A stretch of DNA of 64,000 nucleotides from Pseudoxanthomonas koreensis_A (GTDB lineage Bacteria; Pseudomonadota; Gammaproteobacteria; Xanthomonadales; Xanthomonadaceae), in the NCBI RefSeq assembly GCF_041890415.1, contig NZ_CP169056.1, positions 248,001 through 312,000 on the forward strand. The letters are read 5' to 3'. Below, piece after piece: positions 9,717-19,020 of the stretch (position 1 is the stretch's first letter; every line of letters begins with the position of its first letter). A program made the position numbers and the translations under genes. Below the pieces are notes generated by a model. The model was not told the origin of the DNA, searched no databases, and was given only the letters and a program-made list of their open reading frames with translations.

Positions 9717-10157
9717 TCAGCGTTCGGACATTTCGGTCGCCGCTTCGGCCGGCGACGGCGGGTGCAGCGGGCCGGCAGGTTCGGCCCGCGCTGCGGTCGC
9801 GCCCGGGGCTGCTGCCGGCTGGCCGCTGGCGGCCTGCTGCGCGGCGTCGGCCGCATCGGCTGCGGCATCGGCGCCCTGCGCGGCCTCTTCGGCGGCGCTG
9901 GCGGCCTGCAGCGTGGTCAGCAGGCTGGAAACGGTGCCCAGCATCTGCAGCCAGCGCATGCCGCCGATCCGCGACAGCGGCTCGGCACGTCCCGCCAGGA
10001 AGCCGGACAGCAGCCCGGCCACCACGATCCTTGCCGGCGACCAGCTATGGCGCCAGACCAGGCCGAAGCGATGACGGTGCGCATGGGCCTGGTCCAGGCA
10101 TCCGGCCACGCGCAGCTCGGCCCGTTCCACCCGTTGCCGCAGCAGTTCGAACCTCAT
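9717..10157 (-). CDS. YqjK-like small membrane-associated protein
   Basis: 146 residues. Charged N-terminus (MRFELLRQRVERAELRVAG), a short hydrophobic stretch around ARIVVAGLLSGFLAG, and a C-terminal half that is Ala-rich and probably disordered. The ATG overlaps the stop of the upstream holin-like gene (ATGA). Position third after a DUF883 gene and a YqjE-like gene matches the enterobacterial yqjD-yqjE-yqjK order, and the N-terminal layout is similar to YqjK; sequence similarity itself is weak by eye. Function unknown; an inner-membrane envelope or stress role is inferred from neighbours. Confidence 0.6.
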   Translation of the reverse strand: MRFELLRQRVERAELRVAGCLDQAHAHRHRFGLVWRHSWSPARIVVAGLLSGFLAGRAEPLSRIGGMRWLQMLGTVSSLLTTLQAASAAEEAAQGADAAADAADAAQQAASGQPAAAPGATAARAEPAGPLHPPSPAEAATEMSER

Positions 10158-10684
10158 GGCCGCGGTGCCTGCGGTGCGGCGGCGGGTGTTTCGGGGGTGT
10201 CGTGGCCGTCGCCGTCGCCCGGATCGGGCGTGGAATTGCCGGGCTCGTCGAACAGGCCCATGCGGCTGAGCTGGCGGCGGGTGGCGTGCATGCCCATGTA
10301 GTCGAAGAAGCGCGATGTGCGCCACACCGCCAGCGCGGTGATGGCCAGGTTGAACAGCGCGGCCAGGCTCAGCGAAGCCAGCCAGGACAACCCCGCCCAC
10401 TGCATCAGGGCCACCCCTGCAGCGGTGGCCAGCAGCCAGGCCGATGCACCGAACACCACCGCCACGCCGGTCCATGCCAGGCCGCGGCCCATCGCACTGC
10501 GGGCCAGGGCCAGGTCGGCCGAGGCCAGGGTGCGCAGGGCACGCAGGGCGTCGGCCGAGGCCCCCAGCGCTGCGCGCCCGGCCTGGCCGACATCCTCGAT
10601 GCTCTCGGCCAGCGAAGGCGCGGACCCGTCCGCGCCTTGCCCGTCCGGATCGGATGGGCCTGCGTTGCGTTCCCCTTCGCTCAC
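10154..10684 (-). CDS. Phage holin family / YqjE-like membrane protein
   Basis: 176 residues. Acidic N-terminus, then a helical stretch (SLAESIEDVGQAGRAALGASADALRALRTLASADLALARSAMGRGL) and two adjacent membrane segments (WTGVAVVFGASAWLLATAAGVALMQ and LASLSLAALFNLAITALAVW), followed by RRQLSRMGLFDEPG and a Pro-rich tail. This is the layout of the Actinobacterial holin-X/YqjE superfamily. Despite the name, these are chromosomal envelope proteins, not lysis genes. The gene is overlapped at its end by the YqjK-like gene and follows the DUF883 gene at 11058. Confidence 0.75.
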   Translation of the reverse strand: MSEGERNAGPSDPDGQGADGSAPSLAESIEDVGQAGRAALGASADALRALRTLASADLALARSAMGRGLAWTGVAVVFGASAWLLATAAGVALMQWAGLSWLASLSLAALFNLAITALAVWRTSRFFDYMGMHATRRQLSRMGLFDEPGNSTPDPGDGDGHDTPETPAAAPQAPRP

Positions 10685-10698
10685 GTCGTGGCCGCAGG

Positions 10699-11058
10699 TC
10701 AGCGGTCGCGACGACCCAGCGCGGCAACCAGCCAGCCGGCCGCGAAGGCCACGCCGAAGGACGCCAGGGGACGCTCGCGGATCAGTTCGGCGGCGCTGTC
10801 GATCAGGTCGCGGCCCTTGTCGACCAGCGCATCCATCTGCTCGCGCGCCGCTTCGCCGCCCAGCTCGGCGGCGGCCAGGCCCGCCAGCCCGCCTTCGGCC
10901 AGCTCGGCCTTGACGTTGGCCCGGCCCAGGCGCAGTTCGTCACCGGCCGCGCCGGCGGCGCCACGGATGGCCTCGCTGGCCGCGCCGGCAGCCGACTTCA
11001 GGTGGGCGCCGGCTTCGCTCAGGTTTTCCTTCAGGTGGTCGGTGGACGTGGGGCTCAT
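10699..11058 (-). CDS. DUF883 family protein (YqjD/ElaB-like)
   Basis: 119 residues from MSPTSTDHLKENL, with an excellent ribosome site (AAGGAGATCCGCA before ATG). The body is an amphipathic Ala/Glu-rich helix; the C-terminus IRERPLASFGVAFAAGWLVAALGRRDR is the hallmark tail-anchor of DUF883/YqjD/ElaB proteins, which in E. coli bind the inner membrane and ribosomes in stationary phase. First gene of the yqjD-yqjE-yqjK-like group, reading on the minus strand. Role here inferred from the family only. Confidence 0.85.
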   Translation of the reverse strand: MSPTSTDHLKENLSEAGAHLKSAAGAASEAIRGAAGAAGDELRLGRANVKAELAEGGLAGLAAAELGGEAAREQMDALVDKGRDLIDSAAELIRERPLASFGVAFAAGWLVAALGRRDR

Positions 11059-11158
11059 TGCGGATCTCCTTGGGTTGGGGCGGTGCCGGCACCGTGCGTG
11101 CGACATGGAAGCATGCGCGTGGTGTAGGTCCCGTTACGGTGGCGCCGGTTGGCGCCGC

Positions 11159-12613
<1,455 letters not shown>

Positions 12614-13072
12614 GCAGCAGGTCTTCCTCGCAGGCGGGTGGACGGGCGGCGGCGCGCGGCCGCCATGCTCATCAAGCTGAACAAGTGTGCTGCGCCCGGA
12701 TTTAACGCCCGGTGAAGTAGCGTGCAACGGTGGCGCGACGGGCGTGCCATGCGGGTTTGCCACGCGGACCCTGGCGACCCCCCTGCGGTCGGTTGACAGG
12801 TAGGGGGGGCGCGGTTAGCTTGGCTGTCTGTTGCGCCACTAGATATAGCGTTTTCGATCCACGAAAGACCCAAGCGATGGTGTTTTTCATGAATACGCAT
12901 CAAAAGGTGCCAGGGCCGGGCGAGGCGACGGGATGCAGGCAGGGGATGGCCTGGGCCCGCGGCCGCGCTGGCCAGCAACGACACAGAACCTGATCCGGCC
13001 CGCGGCACGGTTGGCGGCAACGCCATGCCCGCGGTCAGGACGAAGAACCCGATGCGGAAGGAGAACCCATCA
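12614..13072. other. Intergenic region between protease and nrdJa, with candidate regulatory sites
   Basis: Holds no supported gene. On the plus strand it has TTGACA at 12793-12798 with TAGCTT 17 bases on, and the NrdR-like site at 12836-12851. The rest is GC-rich; two in-frame ATGs (13025, 13052) precede the preferred GTG start of nrdJa. Confidence 0.5.
12836..12851 (+). promoter_or_regulatory. Candidate NrdR box upstream of nrdJa
   Basis: CCACTAGATATAGCGT agrees at 12 of 16 positions with the remembered NrdR box ACACWATATWTTGTGT. NrdR represses ribonucleotide reductase genes in response to nucleotides, and boxes usually come in pairs about three helical turns apart; no second good copy was found, so this is tentative. 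A possible promoter TTGGCT(12820)-18-TATAGC(12844) overlaps it. Confidence 0.35.
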
Positions 13073-15229
13073 GTGAGTACGGTGCGCCTCGAAGTGGTCC
13101 AGGACAACACCAATGCCGGCAGCCAGATCCCGCTGCAGCCTGCGTCCCAGGACATCTGGGACAAGAAGTACCGCCTGAAGACCAAGGCCGGCGTGCCGCT
13201 GGACGTGGACATCGACGGTACCTGCCAGCGCGTGGCCCGGGCCCTGGCCGACGCCGAGGAGACCGACGAGAAGCGCGAGCTGTGGTACGAGCGCTTCCTG
13301 TGGGCGCTGCGCCGCGGCGCGATCCCGGCCGGCCGCATCACCTCCAACGCCGGCGCGCAGGAGCACAAGCCGGCCACCAGCACGATCAACTGCACCGTCT
13401 CGGGCACCATCACCGACTCGATGGACGGCATCCTGGAGAAGGTCCACGAAGCCGGGCTCACGCTCAAGGCCGGCTGCGGCATCGGCTACGAGTTCAGCAC
13501 CCTGCGCCCGCGCGGCGCGTTCGTGGCCGGCGCCGGCGCCTACACCTCCGGGCCGATGTCGTTCATGGATATCTACGACAAGATGTGCTTCACCGTCTCG
13601 TCGGCCGGCGGCCGCCGCGGCGCGCAGATGGGCACCTTCGATGTCTCCCACCCGGACGTGAAGGATTTCATCCGGGCCAAGCGCGAGGACGGGCGCCTGC
13701 GCCAGTTCAACCTCTCGCTGCTGATCACCGACGGCTTCATGCAGGCGGTGGCCGACGACGCCGACTGGCCGCTGGTGTTCCCGATCAACCGCAAGGAAGA
13801 GGGCGACGTCGACCTGGGCGACGCCGACACCGTGGTCTGGCGCGACTGGCCCACCCACGACAACTACATCGTGCGCGATGACGGCCTGGTGGCCTGCAGG
13901 ATGTACGGGCACATCCGTGCCCGGCACCTGTGGGACATGATCATGGTCTCCACCTACGACTACGCCGAGCCGGGCTTCATCCTGATCGACCGGGTCAACG
14001 AGATGAACAACAACTGGTGGTGCGAGAACATCCGCGCCACCAACCCCTGTGGCGAGCAGCCGCTGCCGCCCTACGGCGCCTGCCTGCTGGGCTCGGTCAA
14101 CCTGACCACCTTCGTGCGCGACCCGTTCACCGACAAGGCCCGCTTCGACTGGGACGAGTACAAGGAAGTGGTGCGCGTGTTCACCCGCATGCTCGACAAC
14201 GTGGTGGAGGTCAACGGCCTGCCGCTGCAGCAGCAGCGCGACGAGATCATGCACAAGCGCCGCCACGGCATGGGCTTCCTGGGCCTGGGCAGCACCCTGA
14301 CCATGCTCAAGATGAAGTACGGCTCGCCCGAGAGCCTGGAGTTCACCGAGCAGGTGGCCCGCGACATGGCCGTGGCCGGCTGGGAAGTGGGCCTGTCGCT
14401 GGCCCGCGAAAAGGGCGCCGCGCCGATCATGGACGAGCGCTTCAAGGTCACCGCGCAGATGCTGCGCCAGCGCCCGGAGATGGTGAAGGACGGCTGGCGG
14501 GTGGGCCAGGAAATCGAGGGCAAGGTGCTGCACGCGCGCTACAGCCGCTACATGCAGCGCATCGCCAGCGTGGCCCCGGAGCTGGTGGAGGAGCTGGCCG
14601 AGACCGGCTCGCGCTTCACCCACCACAGCTCCATCGCGCCCACCGGCACCATCTCGCTGTCGCTGGCCAACAATGCCTCCAACGGCATCGAACCCTCGTT
14701 CGCGCACCACTACAGCCGCAACGTGATCCGCGAGGGCAAGAAGACCAAGGAGAAGGTGGACGTCTACAGCTACGAGCTGCTGGCCTACCGCCACCTGGTC
14801 AACCCCAAGGCCATGCCGTTTGCCGAGGACGCGGCCGCCAGGCTGCCCGACTATTTCATCTCCGCCGACGACATCCATCCCAAGGAACACGTCGACGTGC
14901 AGGCCGCCGCGCAGAAGTGGGTGGACAGCTCGATTTCCAAGACCGCCAACGTGCCCACGGACTACCCCTACGAAGAGTTCAAGGACATCTACCGCTACGC
15001 CCACGCGCAGGGCCTCAAGGGCTGCACCACGTTCCGCTTCAACCCCGCCGCCTTCCAGGGCGTGCTGGTCAAGGAGAAGGACCTGGAAAACACCCTGTAC
15101 CGCTTCGAGCTGGAGGACGGCTCGATGGTGGAGGTCAAGGGCAACCAGGAAATCGAATACGACGGCGAGGTGCACTCTGCCGCCAACCTCTTCGACGCAC
15201 TCAAAGAGGGCTACTACGGCAAGTTCTGA
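13073..15229 (+). CDS. nrdJ: Adenosylcobalamin-dependent (class II) ribonucleotide reductase, large part NrdJa
   Basis: 718 residues from the GTG at 13073, chosen because AAGGAG lies nine bases upstream and the protein then begins VSTVRLEVVQD, as in xanthomonad homologues; ATGs at 13025 and 13052 lack this support. It converts ribonucleotides to deoxyribonucleotides. Visible catalytic features: the Cys in TSTINCTVSG, the NPCGEQ loop (Cys and Glu of the radical site), and APTGTISLSLANNASNGIEPSF. It ends at ...KEGYYGKF without the C-terminal redox-active cysteine tail; that tail is on the separate protein at 16178, as in the Pseudomonas NrdJa/NrdJb split. Needs vitamin B12 and works with or without oxygen. 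Confidence 0.95.
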   Translation: MSTVRLEVVQDNTNAGSQIPLQPASQDIWDKKYRLKTKAGVPLDVDIDGTCQRVARALADAEETDEKRELWYERFLWALRRGAIPAGRITSNAGAQEHKPATSTINCTVSGTITDSMDGILEKVHEAGLTLKAGCGIGYEFSTLRPRGAFVAGAGAYTSGPMSFMDIYDKMCFTVSSAGGRRGAQMGTFDVSHPDVKDFIRAKREDGRLRQFNLSLLITDGFMQAVADDADWPLVFPINRKEEGDVDLGDADTVVWRDWPTHDNYIVRDDGLVACRMYGHIRARHLWDMIMVSTYDYAEPGFILIDRVNEMNNNWWCENIRATNPCGEQPLPPYGACLLGSVNLTTFVRDPFTDKARFDWDEYKEVVRVFTRMLDNVVEVNGLPLQQQRDEIMHKRRHGMGFLGLGSTLTMLKMKYGSPESLEFTEQVARDMAVAGWEVGLSLAREKGAAPIMDERFKVTAQMLRQRPEMVKDGWRVGQEIEGKVLHARYSRYMQRIASVAPELVEELAETGSRFTHHSSIAPTGTISLSLANNASNGIEPSFAHHYSRNVIREGKKTKEKVDVYSYELLAYRHLVNPKAMPFAEDAAARLPDYFISADDIHPKEHVDVQAAAQKWVDSSISKTANVPTDYPYEEFKDIYRYAHAQGLKGCTTFRFNPAAFQGVLVKEKDLENTLYRFELEDGSMVEVKGNQEIEYDGEVHSAANLFDALKEGYYGKF

Positions 15230-15309
15230 CCTGGCCCCACCGGCCGGGCAAGCGGGCGGGCGCGTGGGGAACGGCGCCTGTTCCGGATTTTGCAGGCCGC
15301 GGCGCGCGC

Positions 15310-15361
15310 TGTTCCGGGCGCCCGCCGCGTCCGGTTCCACTGCGGTACGGCGCCCGGAACA
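15310..15361. repeat. 13-bp perfect inverted repeat between nrdJa and the AlgP-like gene
   Basis: TGTTCCGGGCGCC (15310-15322) and GGCGCCCGGAACA (15349-15361) are exact reverse complements with a 26-base loop. A related half-site CTGTTCCGGAT sits near 15278. There is no T-run, so it is not an intrinsic terminator; a regulator site or RNA hairpin within the transcript is possible. Confidence 0.7.
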
Positions 15362-15410
15362 ACGTAATGTCCCGATGACCACACATGCAGCGAGCCCCCA
15401 GGAGGGCCCC

Positions 15411-16073
15411 ATGAGCAATGGCAATGGCAATGGCGTGACCGCGACCCTGTCCGAGGCCGCCGAAACTGCAAGGGAAACCATCAGCGGCATCGGCAGCGGC
15501 ATTGCCGCCACCGCAAGCGAGGCCGTGTCCACCGCCAGCGAGGCAGTGACCCGGGTGCGCAAGGCCGCCACCCGCCGCGCGACCACGGCAAAGAAGACCG
15601 CTGCCAAGAAGGTGGCCAAGGCCCGCAAGGCGGTGAAGACCGACGTGGCCAAGGCCAAGAAGGTAGTGAAGAAGGCCGTGTCCAAGGCCAAGAAGAAGTT
15701 GACCGCGGCCAAGGACAACGCCACCGCCGAAGCCGCCGCCCTGCGCCGCAAGCTGGGCAAGCCGGTACCCAAGAAGGCCGCGGCCAAGAAGGCGACTGCA
15801 AAGAAGGCGACTGCAAAGAAGGCAACGGCCAGGAAGGCAGCGGCGAAGAAGGCCGTCGCCAGGAAGGCGCCCGCAAAGAAGACCGCCGCAAGGAAGGCCG
15901 TTGCCAAGAAGGCCGTTGCAAAGAAGGCGGTCGCCCGGAAGGCACCTGCAAAGAAGACCGTTGCAAAGAAGGCCGCTGTAAAGAAGGCCGTGGCCAGGAA
16001 AGCGCCCGCCAGGAAGGCGGCAGTGAAGAAGGCCCCGGCCAGGAAGGCCGCCGCCCGCAAGGCCGGCAGGTAA
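15411..16073 (+). CDS. AlgP-like Lys/Ala-rich histone-like protein
   Basis: 220 residues; GGAGGG lies four bases before the ATG. Residues 1-45 are Ser/Thr/Ala-rich and mildly acidic (MSNGNGNGVTATLSEAAE...). From about 46 onward the chain is almost only Lys, Arg, Ala, Val and Thr, with many KKA/RKA repeats (AKKATAKKATAKKATARKA...), like the C-terminal tail of histone H1 and of Pseudomonas AlgP. Such proteins bind DNA or nucleic acid by charge. The repetitive codons (AAGAAGG.. units) make the gene prone to length change. Unusually it sits between the two halves of the class II ribonucleotide reductase. Confidence 0.8.
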   Translation: MSNGNGNGVTATLSEAAETARETISGIGSGIAATASEAVSTASEAVTRVRKAATRRATTAKKTAAKKVAKARKAVKTDVAKAKKVVKKAVSKAKKKLTAAKDNATAEAAALRRKLGKPVPKKAAAKKATAKKATAKKATARKAAAKKAVARKAPAKKTAARKAVAKKAVAKKAVARKAPAKKTVAKKAAVKKAVARKAPARKAAVKKAPARKAAARKAGR

Positions 16074-16177
16074 TACGCATCACCCCTTCCCCTCCGGCAC
16101 GCGCCGGACGGGAAGGGTGCCGCGGCCCCGCGCCGCCCCCACGCCACCACCCAGAGATCAGCAAGGAATCTGCCGCC

Positions 16178-16954
16178 ATGGCCGTCAAGATCGACCAGAA
16201 AATCAAGGGCTACACCGTCGTCACCCTCGAGGACCAGGCGCGCGAAGCCGCCGCTCCGGTGCCGGCCGCCCCGGTCGACCGTGCCAGCGACGAGGCCGCC
16301 GTGCGCGACAACGTCATCCACATGCACGAGCGCATCGAGCGCCCGGAAGTGCTGATCGGCAGCACTTACAAGATCAAGTCGCCGATGGTCGAGCACGCCA
16401 TGTACGTGACCATCAACGACATCGTCCTCAACGCCGGCACCGAGCACGAGCTGCGGCGCCCGTTCGAGGTGTTCATCAACTCCAAGTCGATGGACCACTT
16501 CCAGTGGATCGTGGCCCTCACCCGCATCATGAGTGCCGTGTTCCGCAAGGGCGGCGACGTCACCTTCCTGGTGGAAGAAATGAAGGCCGTGTTCGACCCG
16601 CGCGGCGGCTACTTCAAGGCCGGCGGCGTGTACATGCCCTCCCTGGTGGCCGAGATCGGCGCCGTGGTGGAGGAACACATGAAGTCCATCGGCCTGATCC
16701 ACGACCCGGAACTGAGCGCCCACCAGAAAGCCCTGATTGCCGAGAAGCGCAAGCAGCTCGACGAGCGCACCAGGAAGGACAGCGCCCCGGCCGCCGCCGC
16801 CCCCGCCACCCGCGACGAGGACGTGGCCGTCACCGGCGACGGCACCAGCTTCCCGCCCAGCGCCACCATGTGCCACAAGTGCAGCACCAAGGCGCTGGTG
16901 ATCATGGATGGGTGCGCGACTTGCTTGAATTGCGGGTATAGCAAGTGCGGGTGA
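16178..16954 (+). CDS. Class II ribonucleotide reductase C-terminal subunit NrdJb
   Basis: 258 residues; AAGGAATCTGCCGCC precedes the ATG. It opens MAVKIDQKIKGYTVV, has a TSCPD-like middle domain (PFEVFINSKSMDHFQWIVALTRIMSAVFRKGGD), and ends in a cysteine-rich tail with CHKC and CATCLNCGYSKCG. That tail matches the redox-active C-terminus of single-chain NrdJ enzymes, which re-reduces the active-site disulfide. In Pseudomonas aeruginosa the enzyme is likewise split, and both chains are required. A 661-base AlgP-like gene and spacers separate it from nrdJa. It is followed at once by a strong terminator. Confidence 0.88.
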   Translation: MAVKIDQKIKGYTVVTLEDQAREAAAPVPAAPVDRASDEAAVRDNVIHMHERIERPEVLIGSTYKIKSPMVEHAMYVTINDIVLNAGTEHELRRPFEVFINSKSMDHFQWIVALTRIMSAVFRKGGDVTFLVEEMKAVFDPRGGYFKAGGVYMPSLVAEIGAVVEEHMKSIGLIHDPELSAHQKALIAEKRKQLDERTRKDSAPAAAAPATRDEDVAVTGDGTSFPPSATMCHKCSTKALVIMDGCATCLNCGYSKCG

Positions 16955-17000
16955 GGTGGCGCCCAGAGCTCCGTTCTCTTTAAATGATCGCGACCAAGAG

Positions 17001-17025
17001 AAAGGGCCCGTTTGGGCCCTTTTTT
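17001..17025. terminator. Rho-independent terminator after nrdJb, also facing the OLD-family gene
   Basis: AAAGGGCCC (17001-17009), loop GTTT, GGGCCCTTT (17014-17022), with a run of six T ending at 17025. The A-run on the other side makes it usable in both directions. It ends on the first base of the convergent OLD-family gene's stop codon. Confidence 0.9.
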
Positions 17026-18761
17026 CAGATCCAGTTTGAGAAATCTAAAAGCGTTTGGGGGTCGGCTGCATGAGAAACTCCTCCGCCTGCCATGGCCAAC
17101 GCGGCGAACTGGGCGCGAGCCGCGTTCGTCTTTGCGATTCCTAAGTGTGCTTCGATGGCGCCCCCAGGCCAGAGCCAAATATTGATGGGCTTGAAAAGGT
17201 TGTGGATGTTTCGGCACTCGGTTGGAAGCGCAATAGCTAGTTGTTCGTAGGCTTTTTCGGGATTCATTGCGCCGCCTTTTCTAGGTAGGCCAGTACAATC
17301 AAGATTGAAGCCCAATGAGGAGCTGTTGGCAGCAAACCATTGCAGGCATGAGTTTAGGTTCGGGTCTGCTGGCGAGATGAGATTAAGAGACGGGGCTTCT
17401 TTGAAGGCAAAGTCAAGGTCAAAAACCACCTTTGGCGTATATCCCAAGTTCTTGAAGAGCTTTGCAATGTCTATCGAGCCGCCGCTCCCGGCTGATTCGA
17501 TGAGAGAAGCGCTGGCCTGATTGAGTCGTTTCCCGGTGGCTCCGAAATAGACTGCCGGCAGCAGGTGGCGCTCTGTTTTTCCCTCCACAATGATCGGTTT
17601 TTCAGAGAATAGCCACTGGGAGCTATGGCTCAGCGAGTAAATCACATCAGTTTGGTGTTGCGAATTGCTTATGCCGGAAAGTGCAGAGGCGATCTTCTGG
17701 CGATAGGTGGTTCCTCTCTGAGGACATTTCCAAAATACGACCGTCTCAGCGGCGTCATCAGCACCAACCATCATTGGTGAGTGTGTCGAAAAAAAGATCT
17801 GAAAGTCGCCCGAGGAAAGATCTTTGAGTGCCGCCGCAACCGAGCAAATGGCCTGGGGGTGAAGGTAGAGCTCAGGCTCATCTATCAATATGACGGTATT
17901 GTTCCCAGCGCTTCCAACTTGGCTCGCATATTTGGCGAGGAGCTGAATCAGAGCCATCTGAACAGTTCGCTGGGTGCCGTGGCCATAGTCGGCGAAGGCG
18001 CGCGGGTTGTTGCTTCCTTGCTCAACAAGCTTGATCGTTGTTGACTTTATTATCTCGTCTAAGCTGGGTGGCGGGATTTCTATCTGGACGTCGATGCCGG
18101 AAAAAAGAGATGCCAAGCTCTGGGTGGCACTGCTTTCAAGGCTGGTTAACTCGGGGATCCTTGTTTGTCCGTTGAGATGGGTGCCCAATGCGGCAAGAGA
18201 TGCATCCACGGTCTGCATTGCAGACTGATTATTGGCTCGCGCTAGATCAAGCGCGTACTTTATTAGCAGGCCAATAGTGTTCTTGGCAGCAAATTTGCTT
18301 ACGTCATCGCCCGCGTCATCCATGGCTTTGATGTGGACAGGTTCGGGGAGCATTGTTCCAAGGGCATTGTCTATGCCGGTTGGGTTAGCTCTCCAATTTC
18401 CCGATCCATCAAGCACTTCCAGCTTGACGAGTGAAGCCGTAGTCCCGGGAGTCTTCTGGATGCGTCGAAAGGTGAGTTGATCGCTAATAATAAATGGTTC
18501 AATCTGCTGTTGCTGGTTTTCCGGCAACAAGTGGATTGCGCTTGATACTCCGACCACGGTTCCCTCGACCCAGGCTTCCTTACTCGGATCGTGAAAACAT
18601 GATTCGGGGAGTGCCGACTTCTTTAGGAGCCAGCTAATTGCTCTGAGGAAATTTGATTTCCCTGCGTTATTGTAGCCTACGACTGGGTTATATCTGCCTA
18701 GCGAAATATCAAGTTCCTGAATTGACTTGAAGTTGTAGACCTTTACGTGTGATAGGTGCAT
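17025..18761 (-). CDS. OLD-family ATP-dependent endonuclease (AAA ATPase + TOPRIM)
   Basis: 578 residues. ABC-type ATPase head: Walker A GYNNAGKS (29-36), signature-like GHGTQR (260-265), Walker B ILIDEPE (291-297) and H-loop STHSP (325-329). Then a TOPRIM nuclease core: IIVEGKTERHLL with E393, and VVFDLDF with D448/D450. This order defines class 1 OLD nucleases, which include phage P2 Old and the GajA part of the Gabija defence system. No UvrD-like helicase (GajB) is next to it. GC content and codon use are clearly lower than in neighbours, a sign of transfer. It is convergent with nrdJb and divergent from the PIN-like gene at 19021. Anti-phage function is an inference. Confidence 0.87.
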   Translation of the reverse strand: MHLSHVKVYNFKSIQELDISLGRYNPVVGYNNAGKSNFLRAISWLLKKSALPESCFHDPSKEAWVEGTVVGVSSAIHLLPENQQQQIEPFIISDQLTFRRIQKTPGTTASLVKLEVLDGSGNWRANPTGIDNALGTMLPEPVHIKAMDDAGDDVSKFAAKNTIGLLIKYALDLARANNQSAMQTVDASLAALGTHLNGQTRIPELTSLESSATQSLASLFSGIDVQIEIPPPSLDEIIKSTTIKLVEQGSNNPRAFADYGHGTQRTVQMALIQLLAKYASQVGSAGNNTVILIDEPELYLHPQAICSVAAALKDLSSGDFQIFFSTHSPMMVGADDAAETVVFWKCPQRGTTYRQKIASALSGISNSQHQTDVIYSLSHSSQWLFSEKPIIVEGKTERHLLPAVYFGATGKRLNQASASLIESAGSGGSIDIAKLFKNLGYTPKVVFDLDFAFKEAPSLNLISPADPNLNSCLQWFAANSSSLGFNLDCTGLPRKGGAMNPEKAYEQLAIALPTECRNIHNLFKPINIWLWPGGAIEAHLGIAKTNAARAQFAALAMAGGGVSHAADPQTLLDFSNWI

Positions 18762-18838
18762 GTGTAATTACCCAGTGATTCCTGCTCAGGTTCTGCCTTT
18801 TCACGGAGAGCACGATGAGCAAAGTGATGAATGATAAC

Positions 18839-18855
18839 GGAGTCAGATTCACTTC
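18839..18855 (+). repeat. Short repeat, GTCAGATTCACTT motif (copy 1)
   Basis: GGAGTCAGATTCACTTC, one mismatch from copy 3 at 21789-21805. It lies in the 260-base gap between the OLD-family gene and the PIN-like gene. A related copy is at 19964-19979. Confidence 0.6.
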
Positions 18856-19020
18856 GATACGGATATACGCGATGATCATCGGCGAAATAACTGACCTCGT
18901 TCCAGCCGTGAGTATTTCATCTTGTCGTCGGGTCGAGCTCCGCGATTGAGTGGGGGCGTGGAGGGCGTCGTCCTAGATGGTCGGTCGTGCTAGTCGCCTT
19001 AATTTTCTATTGGGGGCAAA

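Noticed and set aside
12860..13020. Cobalamin riboswitch before nrdJa
   Set aside because: A B12-dependent enzyme made this worth checking, but no CCGCAACTG-like core or full B12-box was found; only loosely similar GC-rich stretches.
13070..16876. Very long minus-strand open frame (about 1268 codons)
   Set aside because: It is antisense to nrdJa, the AlgP-like gene and nrdJb. Its composition (His/Ala/Val/Phe runs) mirrors the GC-rich codon pattern and Lys repeats of the true genes.
17025..18761. Complete Gabija (GajA-GajB) system
   Set aside because: The OLD-family protein is GajA-like but no UvrD/Rep helicase gene lies next to it; the neighbour is a PIN-like protein.
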